DNA from: VSJD01 sp964617825 | Lineage (GTDB): Bacteria; Verrucomicrobiota; Kiritimatiellia; JAAZAB01 | NCBI GenBank assembly: GCA_964617825.1 | Contig: CAZTWL010000002.1 | Coordinates: 163,125-227,124 of the forward strand | DNA length: 64,000 bases | Direction of reading: 5' to 3' | Shown: positions 8,580 to 16,449 of the stretch, in pieces | How the letters are laid out: each line of letters begins with the position of its first letter | Numbering within the stretch: the stretch's first letter is position 1 | Program-made: the position numbers and the translations under genes | Notes under the pieces: model-generated | Told to the model about the DNA's origin: nothing | The model's input: only the letters and a program-made list of their open reading frames with translations | Databases searched by the model: none

Positions 8580-9527
8580 TCAAGCAACTTTTGCAAAAAC
8601 ATTCTGCGCCGCGCCGAGCAACGCCGAAAAGTCGATATTGGCGCCCGGTACCGCTTTGATTGCCATGCCCAACTCGCGCAGGCGCGCCGCGAAGGCGGGA
8701 CCGAACAGATCGAATGATTTCGAAATCTGCCCGCCGAAAACCAGGTTTTCGATTGCGAATTCCTTAAAAACTCCAGCCAGCTCCTCGGCCATGATCCTAC
8801 CGGCTTCGTAAAAGACCTTGCGCGCCAGCGGATCGTTTTGCACCCGAGCCCGTTGGGAGATTGCATACACATCCAGTCCGGATTCGGGAATCCCGGCATA
8901 TTTGCCGTATTGGGCGATAAAACCCCGGCGCGAAATTCGATCCTCTAGAATTCCCTGGCCGAATGGCCGGTTAAAAACGGCAACGCAGGGGCCGCCACGG
9001 CCGTTGTCCACGATGACTGAATTCCGCATTACGCCGAAACCGAGCCCGGTGCCGATGGTAATGGCCGCGACGTTCGCTACCCCCCGCACGGCCCCGGCCC
9101 AGTGCTCGCCAACCAGGAAGGCATGCACATCCTGCTGAAAGATAACCGGAGTTTTTTCGGTAAAATACGCCAGCCGGGCGAACTCCTCCCGCAAGGGAAG
9201 GTTCTTGATCGACCGGAACTTGTGATCCATCAGGCTTATGCCTCCGGCATAGTCAAAAGGGCCCGGCGTCGAAATTCCAACTCCGGTTATTTGCAACGCA
9301 TGCGCGCGGGCGAATGCGAACGAAGCGTCAAAGACTTTTTCATAAGCGCCGATGACTTCCGCTTTCGAGCCGGAAAAAGACGCCGGCGTCTGCAGGAAGG
9401 ACCCCGCGATTATCCCGCCGCCTGCCGCAACGAGGGCGGATTTGAAGTAAGTGCCGCCGGCATCGATCGCCAGGACTGTTGGCTGGCGGCTGCCGCGGTC
9501 TTCGCCGGAGGCGCCTGCTGCCTTCAT
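8580..9527 (-). CDS. ROK family sugar kinase
   Basis: ROK-type kinases phosphorylate hexoses or amino sugars with ATP. The 315-residue product has the phosphate-1 loop AIDAGGTYFKS near residue 20, ISTPGPFDY, a presumed catalytic aspartate in FQQDVHAFLVGEHWAG, and the second phosphate loop ITIGTGLGFGV. The zinc-binding C-x-C-G-x-x-G-C block of many ROK proteins is absent. Its start overlaps the stop of the upstream gene as TAATG, indicating translational coupling. It is the last gene of an RpiR-led minus-strand operon. The substrate is unknown; neighbours suggest an aldose or ketose derived from the isomerase-like steps. Confidence 0.85.
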   Translation of the reverse strand: MKAAGASGEDRGSRQPTVLAIDAGGTYFKSALVAAGGGIIAGSFLQTPASFSGSKAEVIGAYEKVFDASFAFARAHALQITGVGISTPGPFDYAGGISLMDHKFRSIKNLPLREEFARLAYFTEKTPVIFQQDVHAFLVGEHWAGAVRGVANVAAITIGTGLGFGVMRNSVIVDNGRGGPCVAVFNRPFGQGILEDRISRRGFIAQYGKYAGIPESGLDVYAISQRARVQNDPLARKVFYEAGRIMAEELAGVFKEFAIENLVFGGQISKSFDLFGPAFAARLRELGMAIKAVPGANIDFSALLGAAQNVFAKVA

Positions 9528-11389
9528 TATATTAATCCGCTGAAATTGTTCTTTAAATGCGTTTTATGCACGCAGACCGGCTGGTTGCCAAGGTTGCGGA
9601 TGACATAAGGGCCGACGTTTGCCGGGACAACGACCACGTCAAGATAGTTCTGGATATAGCGGCGTTCCGGATTGTTTTTGGCGAAAACGGCGACTTTTTC
9701 GCCGTCAACCAGTGTCAGAACATGGAAGACGCCCTTGGTGTCGCCTTCGATTTCCTTCTCGAACTCATAGCGGTACAGCCCGAAATAAAGCAGCGGGTTT
9801 TCGCCGACAGCGTACTCCGCCCAGCCCTTGCCTTTGCGGAGCAGGCGTGGTCCTTGCACGATGTTTTCCCTGACCCAGGCGCCGGTGCGCTCCGTCCGGA
9901 GCACCTTTTCACCGTGATAGGTATGGATGGGGCGCGGAATGCCATCGAGGTCCTGCCGGAGGTAATCGTACAGCTTGAAGGTATAGGAACCAACCGTCAG
10001 GCTGCCGATCTCGAGGATGACCTGGTTGCGGCCGGAGGAGTGGACCGTGCCCGCCGGGAGCATGACCTGAATGCCTGGCTTGGATTCGATGTGGTTGATG
10101 TACTTTTCATAATCGACCGGCTTACAATCAGTTTCGGATTTTTTCGCCGCGGCAATGAATTCAGCCGCGTCGGCGCCATCCTGCAATCCGACAAAAGTCC
10201 TGGCGCCATGGCCCGTGGCAACAATGTAGTAGCTTTCATCCTGCCGGCCATGCTCGTTGAAATTCTGCGCCGCATAGGCTTTGTCGGGATGCACTTGGAT
10301 GGACATATTGCCGCTGCTGTGATACGAATCGTCGTAATTGAAACGGATCGGGAAATAGCCGTTAAACGTCCGGGTGCATTCCTTGCCCATCAACGGGACA
10401 GCTTCCCTGTTGACAAAGGTAAAGAAGGGGATTTCCAGCAGATGCGCGCCCGCCTGCACCAGCAGGCTGACCTCAAGCGGAATGAGATCGAACACCCAGG
10501 CGCAATTTTTCATTGCATCCGGAAGCTTCCTCAATTTCTTGATGTAATGGCCGCCCCAAACGCCCTCCAGATAGACCGGCTTGCAGCGGAACGGATATTT
10601 AACGAGCGCCGCGCAGATTTCGGCAAATGCTTCCCTGGGCACGAGCTTCATCGTTTCCGGATTGTCGCTGGCAATGTAATAATCGATCAGATCGCCCTTG
10701 ACCAGTTCGGCGCGCAGATGCATCGTCAGCTCAAAATCGTAATAATAGCAGCGGCGCATCATCGCCTTGAAGGGGCGCGCATGACTGTCGCCAAAATTCT
10801 TGAAACGGCCGTCCTTGATCCTGAGAATCGCCTGCTTGGGCGTGATATCGAAGTAAACGATGGCATCGACGAACGGGCGCAACTCACGAAAGGCGGCGCC
10901 GGGGCCGCCCAGAATAATCGCCGTCTTACCGGCGCTCCGCTTTTGCACCGCGCCGAGCCGTTTTTTCAGCAGGGCCAACCAGACACGTTCAAACAGGGTT
11001 TCAAAGCCGCCCTCGAACAATTTGCCAAAGAGCAAAACCGGGTCTTTCTCCCGGTCGTTCGGCAGATTGGCCGCCAGCATTTTGTCAAGTTCCCGCGCCG
11101 ATTTATAGCCGGCCGCCACATCGATAATTTCGGCCGTTATCCCGGCAACGGAAAGCGCCTGGGCCACCAGGTTGGCGCACTGCTCCCATTCGACGCCGAC
11201 ATAGCCATCCAGCGCCAGGATGAAGCTCTTTTTTTTGCCGGACTGCAAACGGCGTTCGATCGCATCGGCGAGATGCAAGGCGATTTTCCGCGGCCCGACA
11301 ACGATCGCATCGATCGCCTTTGCGGAAAGGGCCGGACAGTTCACGGCCGACTGGTCGTCATACGGATACGGGTTAAACATGAAACTCAT
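9527..11389 (-). CDS. Class I mannose-6-phosphate isomerase-like protein with N-terminal kinase-like domain
   Basis: The C-terminal half (about residues 330-620) carries the cupin metal site of class I phosphomannose isomerases: SIQVHPDKAY with Q and H, DESYYIV with E, and PAGTVHSSG with the second H. The N-terminal part (about 1-235) resembles a P-loop uridine-kinase-like fold: a b-strand, a loop DGYVGVEW where a Walker A motif would be, and later GGPGAAF and YFDITPKQAILRI. The Walker lysine is missing, so this domain is probably not a working kinase. The 620-residue length is about 1.5 times a normal isomerase. It is coupled to the ROK kinase and belongs to the RpiR-led operon. An isomerase role is inferred from the metal site. 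Confidence 0.75.
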   Translation of the reverse strand: MSFMFNPYPYDDQSAVNCPALSAKAIDAIVVGPRKIALHLADAIERRLQSGKKKSFILALDGYVGVEWEQCANLVAQALSVAGITAEIIDVAAGYKSARELDKMLAANLPNDREKDPVLLFGKLFEGGFETLFERVWLALLKKRLGAVQKRSAGKTAIILGGPGAAFRELRPFVDAIVYFDITPKQAILRIKDGRFKNFGDSHARPFKAMMRRCYYYDFELTMHLRAELVKGDLIDYYIASDNPETMKLVPREAFAEICAALVKYPFRCKPVYLEGVWGGHYIKKLRKLPDAMKNCAWVFDLIPLEVSLLVQAGAHLLEIPFFTFVNREAVPLMGKECTRTFNGYFPIRFNYDDSYHSSGNMSIQVHPDKAYAAQNFNEHGRQDESYYIVATGHGARTFVGLQDGADAAEFIAAAKKSETDCKPVDYEKYINHIESKPGIQVMLPAGTVHSSGRNQVILEIGSLTVGSYTFKLYDYLRQDLDGIPRPIHTYHGEKVLRTERTGAWVRENIVQGPRLLRKGKGWAEYAVGENPLLYFGLYRYEFEKEIEGDTKGVFHVLTLVDGEKVAVFAKNNPERRYIQNYLDVVVVPANVGPYVIRNLGNQPVCVHKTHLKNNFSGLI

Positions 11390-11533
11390 GCCGATCTTCC
11401 CCTCGATTATGCTTTTTACCGACAGTTACTATGGGTTCGATAACCGCGAGCCGGTGGCGGATGTTTTTGCCGGCAACACCCGCCTTCCGATCCCGTGGCG
11501 GCTCTGCTGCGCAACGAAACAGGCCGAGTCCAT

Positions 11534-12970
11534 TCATGTGCCCGGCGCATGCCATTCGAATCCGTTGATTTTGGCGAAAAGCTGCAGTTCCTTGCGCCAA
11601 TCGCCTTCGACCACTGCAAAATGCTGGGTTGCGCCGACGGCAACAATCTTTTCGAACAGCTGCGTGACCGGACATTCCGGCCTGAAATCCGAATGCGAGT
11701 AGCTGCACAGGCTATGCTTGCCGGGCAGGGATTCGGCGACAAAACAGACGATCTTATACTTGCCGCCGATCTCGGAAAAATGCGCGATCGTCTTTTTCCC
11801 GGGCGGGATGCGATACCAGGCGAAAGGAGCGCCGGCATACTTGAACGACGTCTTGGCAAAGCGAACATCGCGCGCAACCCGCACCAGCTTGCGGAACCGC
11901 GCGTCCGTATGATCGTTAGGCCCGGCATGGCCGGCGGCAAAGATGTTCGCCGCTTTTTCGACATGAAACGGCTCGATAAAGTTGACGTGTTTCCCGGTCA
12001 GTTGCTTGAGCACATATACCATGGTCCCCGCTCCCAGATCCCCTTCCGGAACGAGGATCGCTTCGCGCGCATTGAACGAGGGGTGATAAAATCCCGGACG
12101 GAGACCGATGGTTTTAAAAAGCTCGTGGTCGACATCGTTGAGAACCAGCGCGTCCAGGCCCAGTTTTTCAGCCAGCGCCGCCAAAGCCAGCGAGGCGCGC
12201 GCGGATTCGAGGAAAAGACGCTCGTCCACATCTTTTTCCACGGCATACAAGCCGGCGAGTTCGCGCATATAGGCCGCCGCCGCACCGTTTGGAATGGCTT
12301 CGATTTCCGCCTTCAGCCTGGCATAGCTGATGAAATTGAGTTCCGGGCCCACCTTCGCAAAAATATCATACGGGTCGATATACGTCGACCACATGATTTC
12401 ATTATAGTTGGCGGCCAAACCAAATCGCGCGCGCCGCAACCTGGAGCGCGCCCGGGAGGCGCAGGCAAACGCGCTGATCCGACCGGCGGCTGCCGCGAAA
12501 TCATCGACCACCACTTCAATGTTTTTCCCGAATCTGGCGATCGAACCGGAACCTTCCAGGCTCCCCACCAGGCCGCCCTGCGCCAGAAACTCCATAAAAT
12601 CGTCATCCGAGCGCGTGTTCCGGAAAGGCATTTTCGAAAGGACCGGCAGATAGAGCAGCAACGGGAGATCGTACATATCGCGCAGGAACGCGATCCATGA
12701 AAAATCCTCGCTCCATGAAAGGAAGGAGCAGATCACACAATCGACTTTTGCCTCCAAAAACGCCCTGATCGCCCGATCGACTTCGCCGCGCTCATAGACC
12801 ACGCCGGGGAAAACCGGCTCGACAATGGCGTCCAGCTGCTTTAGAAACTTTTGCGCATATTTTGACTTGCGGGTTTCGTAATCGCCCTGACGGGTATCGG
12901 CGCCCAACTTCCGGAATCGGCGGCAACCGATCAGTAATATGCCAACTTTCGGTTTTGCGGTTTTGATCAT
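11534..12970 (-). CDS. L-fucose isomerase-like protein (FucI/AraA superfamily)
   Basis: The 478-residue product has the layout of the L-fucose/L-arabinose isomerase superfamily: VGILLIGCRRFRKLG at the N-terminus, alternating a/b segments such as VDCVICSFLSWSEDFSW and DLPLLLYLPV, then VLNDVDHELFKTIGLRPGFYH in the middle and EPFHVEKAA near the end. These enzymes interconvert aldoses and ketoses with a divalent metal. Catalytic residues could not be assigned with certainty, so a non-isomerase member is possible. The ATG at 12970 follows GAGAGGAAATA, favouring it over an in-frame start at 13033. It lies 91 bases after the RpiR gene and 144 bases before the next gene. Confidence 0.75.
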   Translation of the reverse strand: MIKTAKPKVGILLIGCRRFRKLGADTRQGDYETRKSKYAQKFLKQLDAIVEPVFPGVVYERGEVDRAIRAFLEAKVDCVICSFLSWSEDFSWIAFLRDMYDLPLLLYLPVLSKMPFRNTRSDDDFMEFLAQGGLVGSLEGSGSIARFGKNIEVVVDDFAAAAGRISAFACASRARSRLRRARFGLAANYNEIMWSTYIDPYDIFAKVGPELNFISYARLKAEIEAIPNGAAAAYMRELAGLYAVEKDVDERLFLESARASLALAALAEKLGLDALVLNDVDHELFKTIGLRPGFYHPSFNAREAILVPEGDLGAGTMVYVLKQLTGKHVNFIEPFHVEKAANIFAAGHAGPNDHTDARFRKLVRVARDVRFAKTSFKYAGAPFAWYRIPPGKKTIAHFSEIGGKYKIVCFVAESLPGKHSLCSYSHSDFRPECPVTQLFEKIVAVGATQHFAVVEGDWRKELQLFAKINGFEWHAPGT

Positions 12971-13061
12971 TATTTCCTCTCCGGCCGCATGGTTGCGGCC
13001 GCACCGACTCGGGCCGCGCTCTGCGCCGAGCACGGCCTGCCCCGGCGCCCAGATGCCAATC

Positions 13062-13910
13062 TCATTTGACGAATTTATAACTTTTCTTCACATAGCTCCA
13101 TGAGCGGTTTTTATCGCGCAGGCTAAGGATGATCGTAATTAAATCCACGATTGCAAATTGGGCGGCTCTTGACCGCATCGCTCCCAGGCGGATCGCATGC
13201 TCCCCGCCGCAGGCGGTCAAAAACAGGCTGTCGGCCAGACGCGCCAGGGAACTGCCCTCAAAACCGGTTATCGCCGAAACATATATGTTTTTTTTGCGCG
13301 CCGCTTGCGCCAGATTGACGATCTCGGCGGTTTCCCCCGAGTGTGAAAAGAGAATCAACACATCGTTCCGGTCAAGATAACCAAGGAACATTTTCCACAT
13401 TTCATTATCGGGGTAACAAATCGTGTGGATCCCCTGCCGCATCAGCTTGATATTCAGATCTTCCGCCGCCAAGCGCGAAGCCCCGGCGCCGCAGAGCATC
13501 GTCATCTTCGCCGCCGCTATTCGTGCGGTCAGTTCGTCGAACACGGCCTCCTTGGCATTGCCCAGCGTCTCTTTCAAAGTGGCGGCGTTCAACTGCAACA
13601 ATCGGTTGCATAAATCTTGAAAACCGCCGTTTGGCGTTTTGCCCGCATTGTTTTCGTAATCTTCCCAGAGCATGCCCGTCTGCCGCGCAATGGCCAGCTT
13701 TAATTCGGCATACCCGCTATAATTGAGCTGCTGCGCGAACCTGACCACGGTAGTCTGGTCGCAGCCGCAGGACTTGGCCAATTCCTTGGCGTTTTTTTCC
13801 AGAATATCCGCCGGACTGTTCAGCAGGACATCCGCCAATATTTTCTTTTTTTTGCCCAGCCGCGAGTACATCCGGCTGATCGATCTGCGGTAATCGTCCT
13901 GCTTGCTCAT
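13062..13910 (-). CDS. MurR/RpiR family transcriptional regulator
   Basis: The 282-residue protein combines an N-terminal helix-turn-helix (about 1-80, with AKELAKSCGCDQTTVVRFAQQ) and a C-terminal SIS sugar-phosphate binding domain (about 120-260, with LCGAGASRLAAEDLNIKLMRQG and the phosphate-binding LFSHSGETAE). This architecture is the RpiR family, whose members sense phosphosugars and usually control the adjacent sugar operon. Here the downstream genes are a fucose-isomerase-like protein, a phosphomannose-isomerase-like protein and a ROK kinase. Two copies of one dyad lie just upstream of the start and are likely its operators. Confidence 0.88.
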   Translation of the reverse strand: MSKQDDYRRSISRMYSRLGKKKKILADVLLNSPADILEKNAKELAKSCGCDQTTVVRFAQQLNYSGYAELKLAIARQTGMLWEDYENNAGKTPNGGFQDLCNRLLQLNAATLKETLGNAKEAVFDELTARIAAAKMTMLCGAGASRLAAEDLNIKLMRQGIHTICYPDNEMWKMFLGYLDRNDVLILFSHSGETAEIVNLAQAARKKNIYVSAITGFEGSSLARLADSLFLTACGGEHAIRLGAMRSRAAQFAIVDLITIILSLRDKNRSWSYVKKSYKFVK

Positions 13911-13928
13911 GAAATTACATCCCGCTCA

Positions 13929-13949
13929 AAAAGCATCATAATTGCTTTT
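13929..13949. promoter_or_regulatory. Candidate RpiR operator 1
   Basis: The dyad AAAAGC-N9-GCTTTT lies 19-39 bases upstream of the RpiR start codon; in this copy the symmetry extends one base further on each side (AAAAGCA/TGCTTTT). The same 6-9-6 dyad recurs at 13958-13978 with centres 29 bases apart, close to three helical turns, as expected for cooperative binding by a dimeric or tetrameric regulator. Confidence 0.6.
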
Positions 13950-13953
13950 GATT

Positions 13954-13983
13954 TATGAAAAGCCATTTCGTTGCTTTTGTCAA
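13954..13983 (-). promoter_or_regulatory. Candidate promoter of the RpiR-led sugar operon
   Basis: On the minus strand a perfect TTGACA -35 box (13978-13983) is followed after 17-18 bases by TTTCATA, a weak -10. The second operator dyad fills the spacer, a classical position for repression. The -10 is poor, so the exact start site is uncertain. Confidence 0.45.
13958..13978. promoter_or_regulatory. Candidate RpiR operator 2
   Basis: This is a second AAAAGC-N9-GCTTTT dyad, identical in arms and spacing to the one at 13929-13949. It lies between the -35 and -10 elements of the likely promoter of the minus-strand sugar operon. Confidence 0.6.
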
Positions 13984-14160
13984 TTGAATTTTTCCGGTTT
14001 GGGCGCCGCCTTGGCCTGGCCGCTGGAACCAGCGCGTTTTCCCGGTTTCTTAACAATGACAGAAAATCGCGGCGCAAAGATGCCCGCGCTACCTGATTGC
14101 CGGCATGCGGACAGATCGGCAGGATGCATTGGCCGAATACCTATCGAATCGCGCATTTAT

Positions 14161-14189
14161 TTGCATATTGGTATAATTATCGCTATACT
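14161..14189 (+). promoter_or_regulatory. Candidate sigma-70-type promoter of the FG-GAP gene
   Basis: TTGCAT (14161-14166) and TATACT (14184-14189) are separated by exactly 17 bases in an AT-rich stretch, 55 bases before the FG-GAP gene start. The remainder of the 333-base gap from 13911 holds the RpiR operators; nothing else was recognised. Confidence 0.45.
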
Positions 14190-14243
14190 TTAAATATAGA
14201 TGGAAAGCTATTGTGGTTAAATTGAACCTAAGCGGGGCAGGTT

Positions 14244-15263
14244 ATGAAAAATTATTTCGTGATTCTATGCGGACTGGCAATCGGGTTATGGAATGCTCAA
14301 CTGGCCATGGCCGAGTCTGCAAGAGTGTCCAACGATTTTGACGGCGACGGCAAGACTGATCCGGCCATCTATTGCCCGGGCACGGGACAGTGGCTGGTCT
14401 TTCTGATCGGCAGCCAGACGGTGACCAATGTCATCACTTCTGGCGGTAAAAACAGCCTGCCGGCGCCCGGCGACTTCGATGGCGACGGCAAGACCGATTT
14501 TGTTGTCTTCGACTCCACCACGGGCAACTGGTGTGGCCAACTTAGTACCGGGGGGGAAGGCGAAGCTAACTTTGGCCAGCCCGGTTCCTGGCCGGTGCCG
14601 GCCGATTATGACGGGGATCGCGTTACCGACCTTGGCGTCTATGACCCCATGACCGGCATATGGTCGCTTTATTCCCTCAGCAAGGGATGGTGGGCATCGC
14701 TCCAGTGGGGATTCCTGGGCGATTTTCGCCCCTGGGAAAACCCGAAAACATACACGGTCCTGCCCATGCCGTTCGATTATAACCAGGATGGCATGGACGA
14801 TTTCGCTTATTACTACCGTGGCACGAATATGCCGTCTTCGGGTGGATCGATTTATTATGTCCGCACGGGCACATCGGAAAATTATACCTGGGGCTCCTCG
14901 GGATCCCTGCCCGCGCCAGGCAATTACCAGATATGGCCGGACGACTCGGAATTTCCGCAGGGTCTGTGCGCCTACAAACTGACAACTGCGGAATGGGGCA
15001 TTCCCTATCGCTCCGCATTTTACATGGGCACTTACGGCCAGACGCTGCCGGTGAGCGCCGGCGATTATGACGGCAACGGCTATGACGACAATGCCACTTA
15101 CAACTATGTAACCGGCGAATGGACCATTATCTACAACACGGGCACAGTCGCCGTGGATGGCCGTGAAAAAGTCTCCGGTTTCTTCGGCGGACCGGCAGCT
15201 GTGCCCGCCAATATCTATTCCACGATTTACGCTTTGGCCCGCTATTCGCCAAAGCCGTGGTGA
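14244..15263 (+). CDS. Secreted FG-GAP/VCBS-like repeat protein
   Basis: The 339-residue product has a signal peptide (MKNYFVILCGLAIGLWNAQLAMA) and then about six repeats of 40-50 residues. The clearest begin with a calcium-loop-like D-F/Y-D-G-D-G-x-x-D stretch (DFDGDGKTDPAIY, DFDGDGKTDFVVF, DYDGDRVTDLGVY, DYNQDGMDDFAYY, DYDGNGYDDNATY) and continue with a G-x-W motif. This is the integrin-like FG-GAP/VCBS propeller pattern found in secreted bacterial proteins. No catalytic domain, anchor or sorting tag is seen. The same repeat type forms the middle of the 34722-37187 product. Its role is unknown; adhesion or matrix binding is only an inference. Confidence 0.75.
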   Translation: MKNYFVILCGLAIGLWNAQLAMAESARVSNDFDGDGKTDPAIYCPGTGQWLVFLIGSQTVTNVITSGGKNSLPAPGDFDGDGKTDFVVFDSTTGNWCGQLSTGGEGEANFGQPGSWPVPADYDGDRVTDLGVYDPMTGIWSLYSLSKGWWASLQWGFLGDFRPWENPKTYTVLPMPFDYNQDGMDDFAYYYRGTNMPSSGGSIYYVRTGTSENYTWGSSGSLPAPGNYQIWPDDSEFPQGLCAYKLTTAEWGIPYRSAFYMGTYGQTLPVSAGDYDGNGYDDNATYNYVTGEWTIIYNTGTVAVDGREKVSGFFGGPAAVPANIYSTIYALARYSPKPW

Positions 15264-15285
15264 CGGCTCAGCCAAAGGCTGCGTT

Positions 15286-16299
15286 CTACCGGTTGCAAGC
15301 TGCGGCATAAACTTCGCCATAGGCCGCCAGCATGGGCATAAGCGCGAAGTCGGTGCAACCGCGCTGGAGGGCTTTTGCCTGACATGCGCCGTAATTATTC
15401 ATAAGTCTTTGGATCGCCGCGCGCAAGTCATCCGGCGCAAGTTTGGGCACAACCACCCCGCATTGCGTCTCCGCCACGTAATCGGCCATGGGAATGCAGC
15501 CGCTGACCAGCACCGGCTTGCCGGCCGCCAGCGATTCCATCAGGGAGTGCGGATAGGCCTTGACCAGCTTGTCCGTTTCCGCCAGGACGATGGTGGCGTG
15601 CACCCGCGCCAGCAACCGGTCGACATCCGTGGCTTCATTAATTATTTCCACGCGCCGGCCCAGGCCGCGCCGCGCAATATGCCGCTCCAGTTCAGTGCGC
15701 AGGAGCCCGCGCCAAAGAAATACCAGACGCAGCGGCAGCGACCCGGCAACATCCAGGAGCAGGTCGATGCCCTTCGTCTGGAATTGACGTTTGATCCAGG
15801 GCGCAGATCCTACCAACAGGACAAGTTCTTCGCGCAAAGGAAGAGACACGGGATTGAAATGCTCCACAGCAATACCCGGCCGAATGATCCGATAGCGCAC
15901 CGAACGCATAGCCTTAAGCACGGCTTCGTCCCGCGGGTTGCACGAAACGATGGTATGGACCATTTTCAGCCAATCACCAGGCCCGGACCGGAGATCCGTC
16001 CCCACACCCGTTATTGCCGAATAAATCAACGGCTTATGCAGAACCTTCAACCAGGGAAAAGGATAGAGTGTGGCATAATACAGATGGTGCAGGTCCACAG
16101 AGGGTTCAAGTTGCCGCAGGGCAGAGCGCTGGTGAAGGCCGTATAGTCTTTTAGGAAATATACGGCTGGGCCGGGACAGCGGATAAAGCTGAAGGCATTC
16201 GCCGCCAAACCGGTCACGCAGGGACGCGATCTCCTGGAATACCGCATCCGTGCCCGGGATGGGCGGGACCGGCGAAGTAAGATGATACAGGATATTCAT
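15286..16299 (-). CDS. Glycosyltransferase, family 4-like
   Basis: The 337-residue protein has a GT-B layout: an N-terminal domain beginning MNILYHLTSPVPPIPGTD, then RIIRPGIAVEHFNP and VLLVGSAPWIKRQFQTKGIDLLLD, the usual inter-domain phrase where GT4 enzymes write GRL...KG. The nucleotide-sugar-binding region carries SLMESLAAGKPVLVSG, corresponding to the E-x7-E segment of GT4. It is the last gene of a minus-strand cluster of five glycosyltransferases, suggesting retaining transfer of a sugar onto a surface polysaccharide. Donor and acceptor cannot be told. It is convergent with the FG-GAP gene, 22 bases away. Confidence 0.8.
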   Translation of the reverse strand: MNILYHLTSPVPPIPGTDAVFQEIASLRDRFGGECLQLYPLSRPSRIFPKRLYGLHQRSALRQLEPSVDLHHLYYATLYPFPWLKVLHKPLIYSAITGVGTDLRSGPGDWLKMVHTIVSCNPRDEAVLKAMRSVRYRIIRPGIAVEHFNPVSLPLREELVLLVGSAPWIKRQFQTKGIDLLLDVAGSLPLRLVFLWRGLLRTELERHIARRGLGRRVEIINEATDVDRLLARVHATIVLAETDKLVKAYPHSLMESLAAGKPVLVSGCIPMADYVAETQCGVVVPKLAPDDLRAAIQRLMNNYGACQAKALQRGCTDFALMPMLAAYGEVYAAACNR

Positions 16300-16305
16300 A
16301 TTTTG

Positions 16306-16437
16306 TTACTGCCCAGGCATCATCTCCGCAAATATTTGCAGCCTCGGAAGATCCGCACCGGCGAAACAAAAGATATCGCGAATTTCACCGTTGAGGATCA
16401 AACCGTCCGGATCGGCGATCACTGCTTTGTAATCCAT
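16306..16437 (-). CDS. Possible 43-residue small protein
   Basis: An ATG-started frame of 43 codons fills the gap between two glycosyltransferase genes almost exactly: it starts 12 bases after the upstream stop and ends 6 bases before the downstream start. The peptide (MDYKAVIADPDGLILNGEI at its start, ending PGQ) has no recognised domain, signal or membrane segment. It could be a real small gene, a leftover of a longer gene, or chance. The tight fit is the main argument for it. Confidence 0.35.
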   Translation of the reverse strand: MDYKAVIADPDGLILNGEIRDIFCFAGADLPRLQIFAEMMPGQ

Positions 16438-16449
16438 GCATTCATTTAA

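Noticed and set aside
9557..11443. A 628-codon open frame on the plus strand opposite the phosphomannose-isomerase-like gene
   Set aside because: It mirrors the minus-strand gene codon by codon, has no domain, and the minus-strand product shows clear cupin motifs.
11495..12700. A 401-codon plus-strand frame opposite the fucose-isomerase-like gene
   Set aside because: No ribosome site or domain; the minus-strand product matches the isomerase superfamily.
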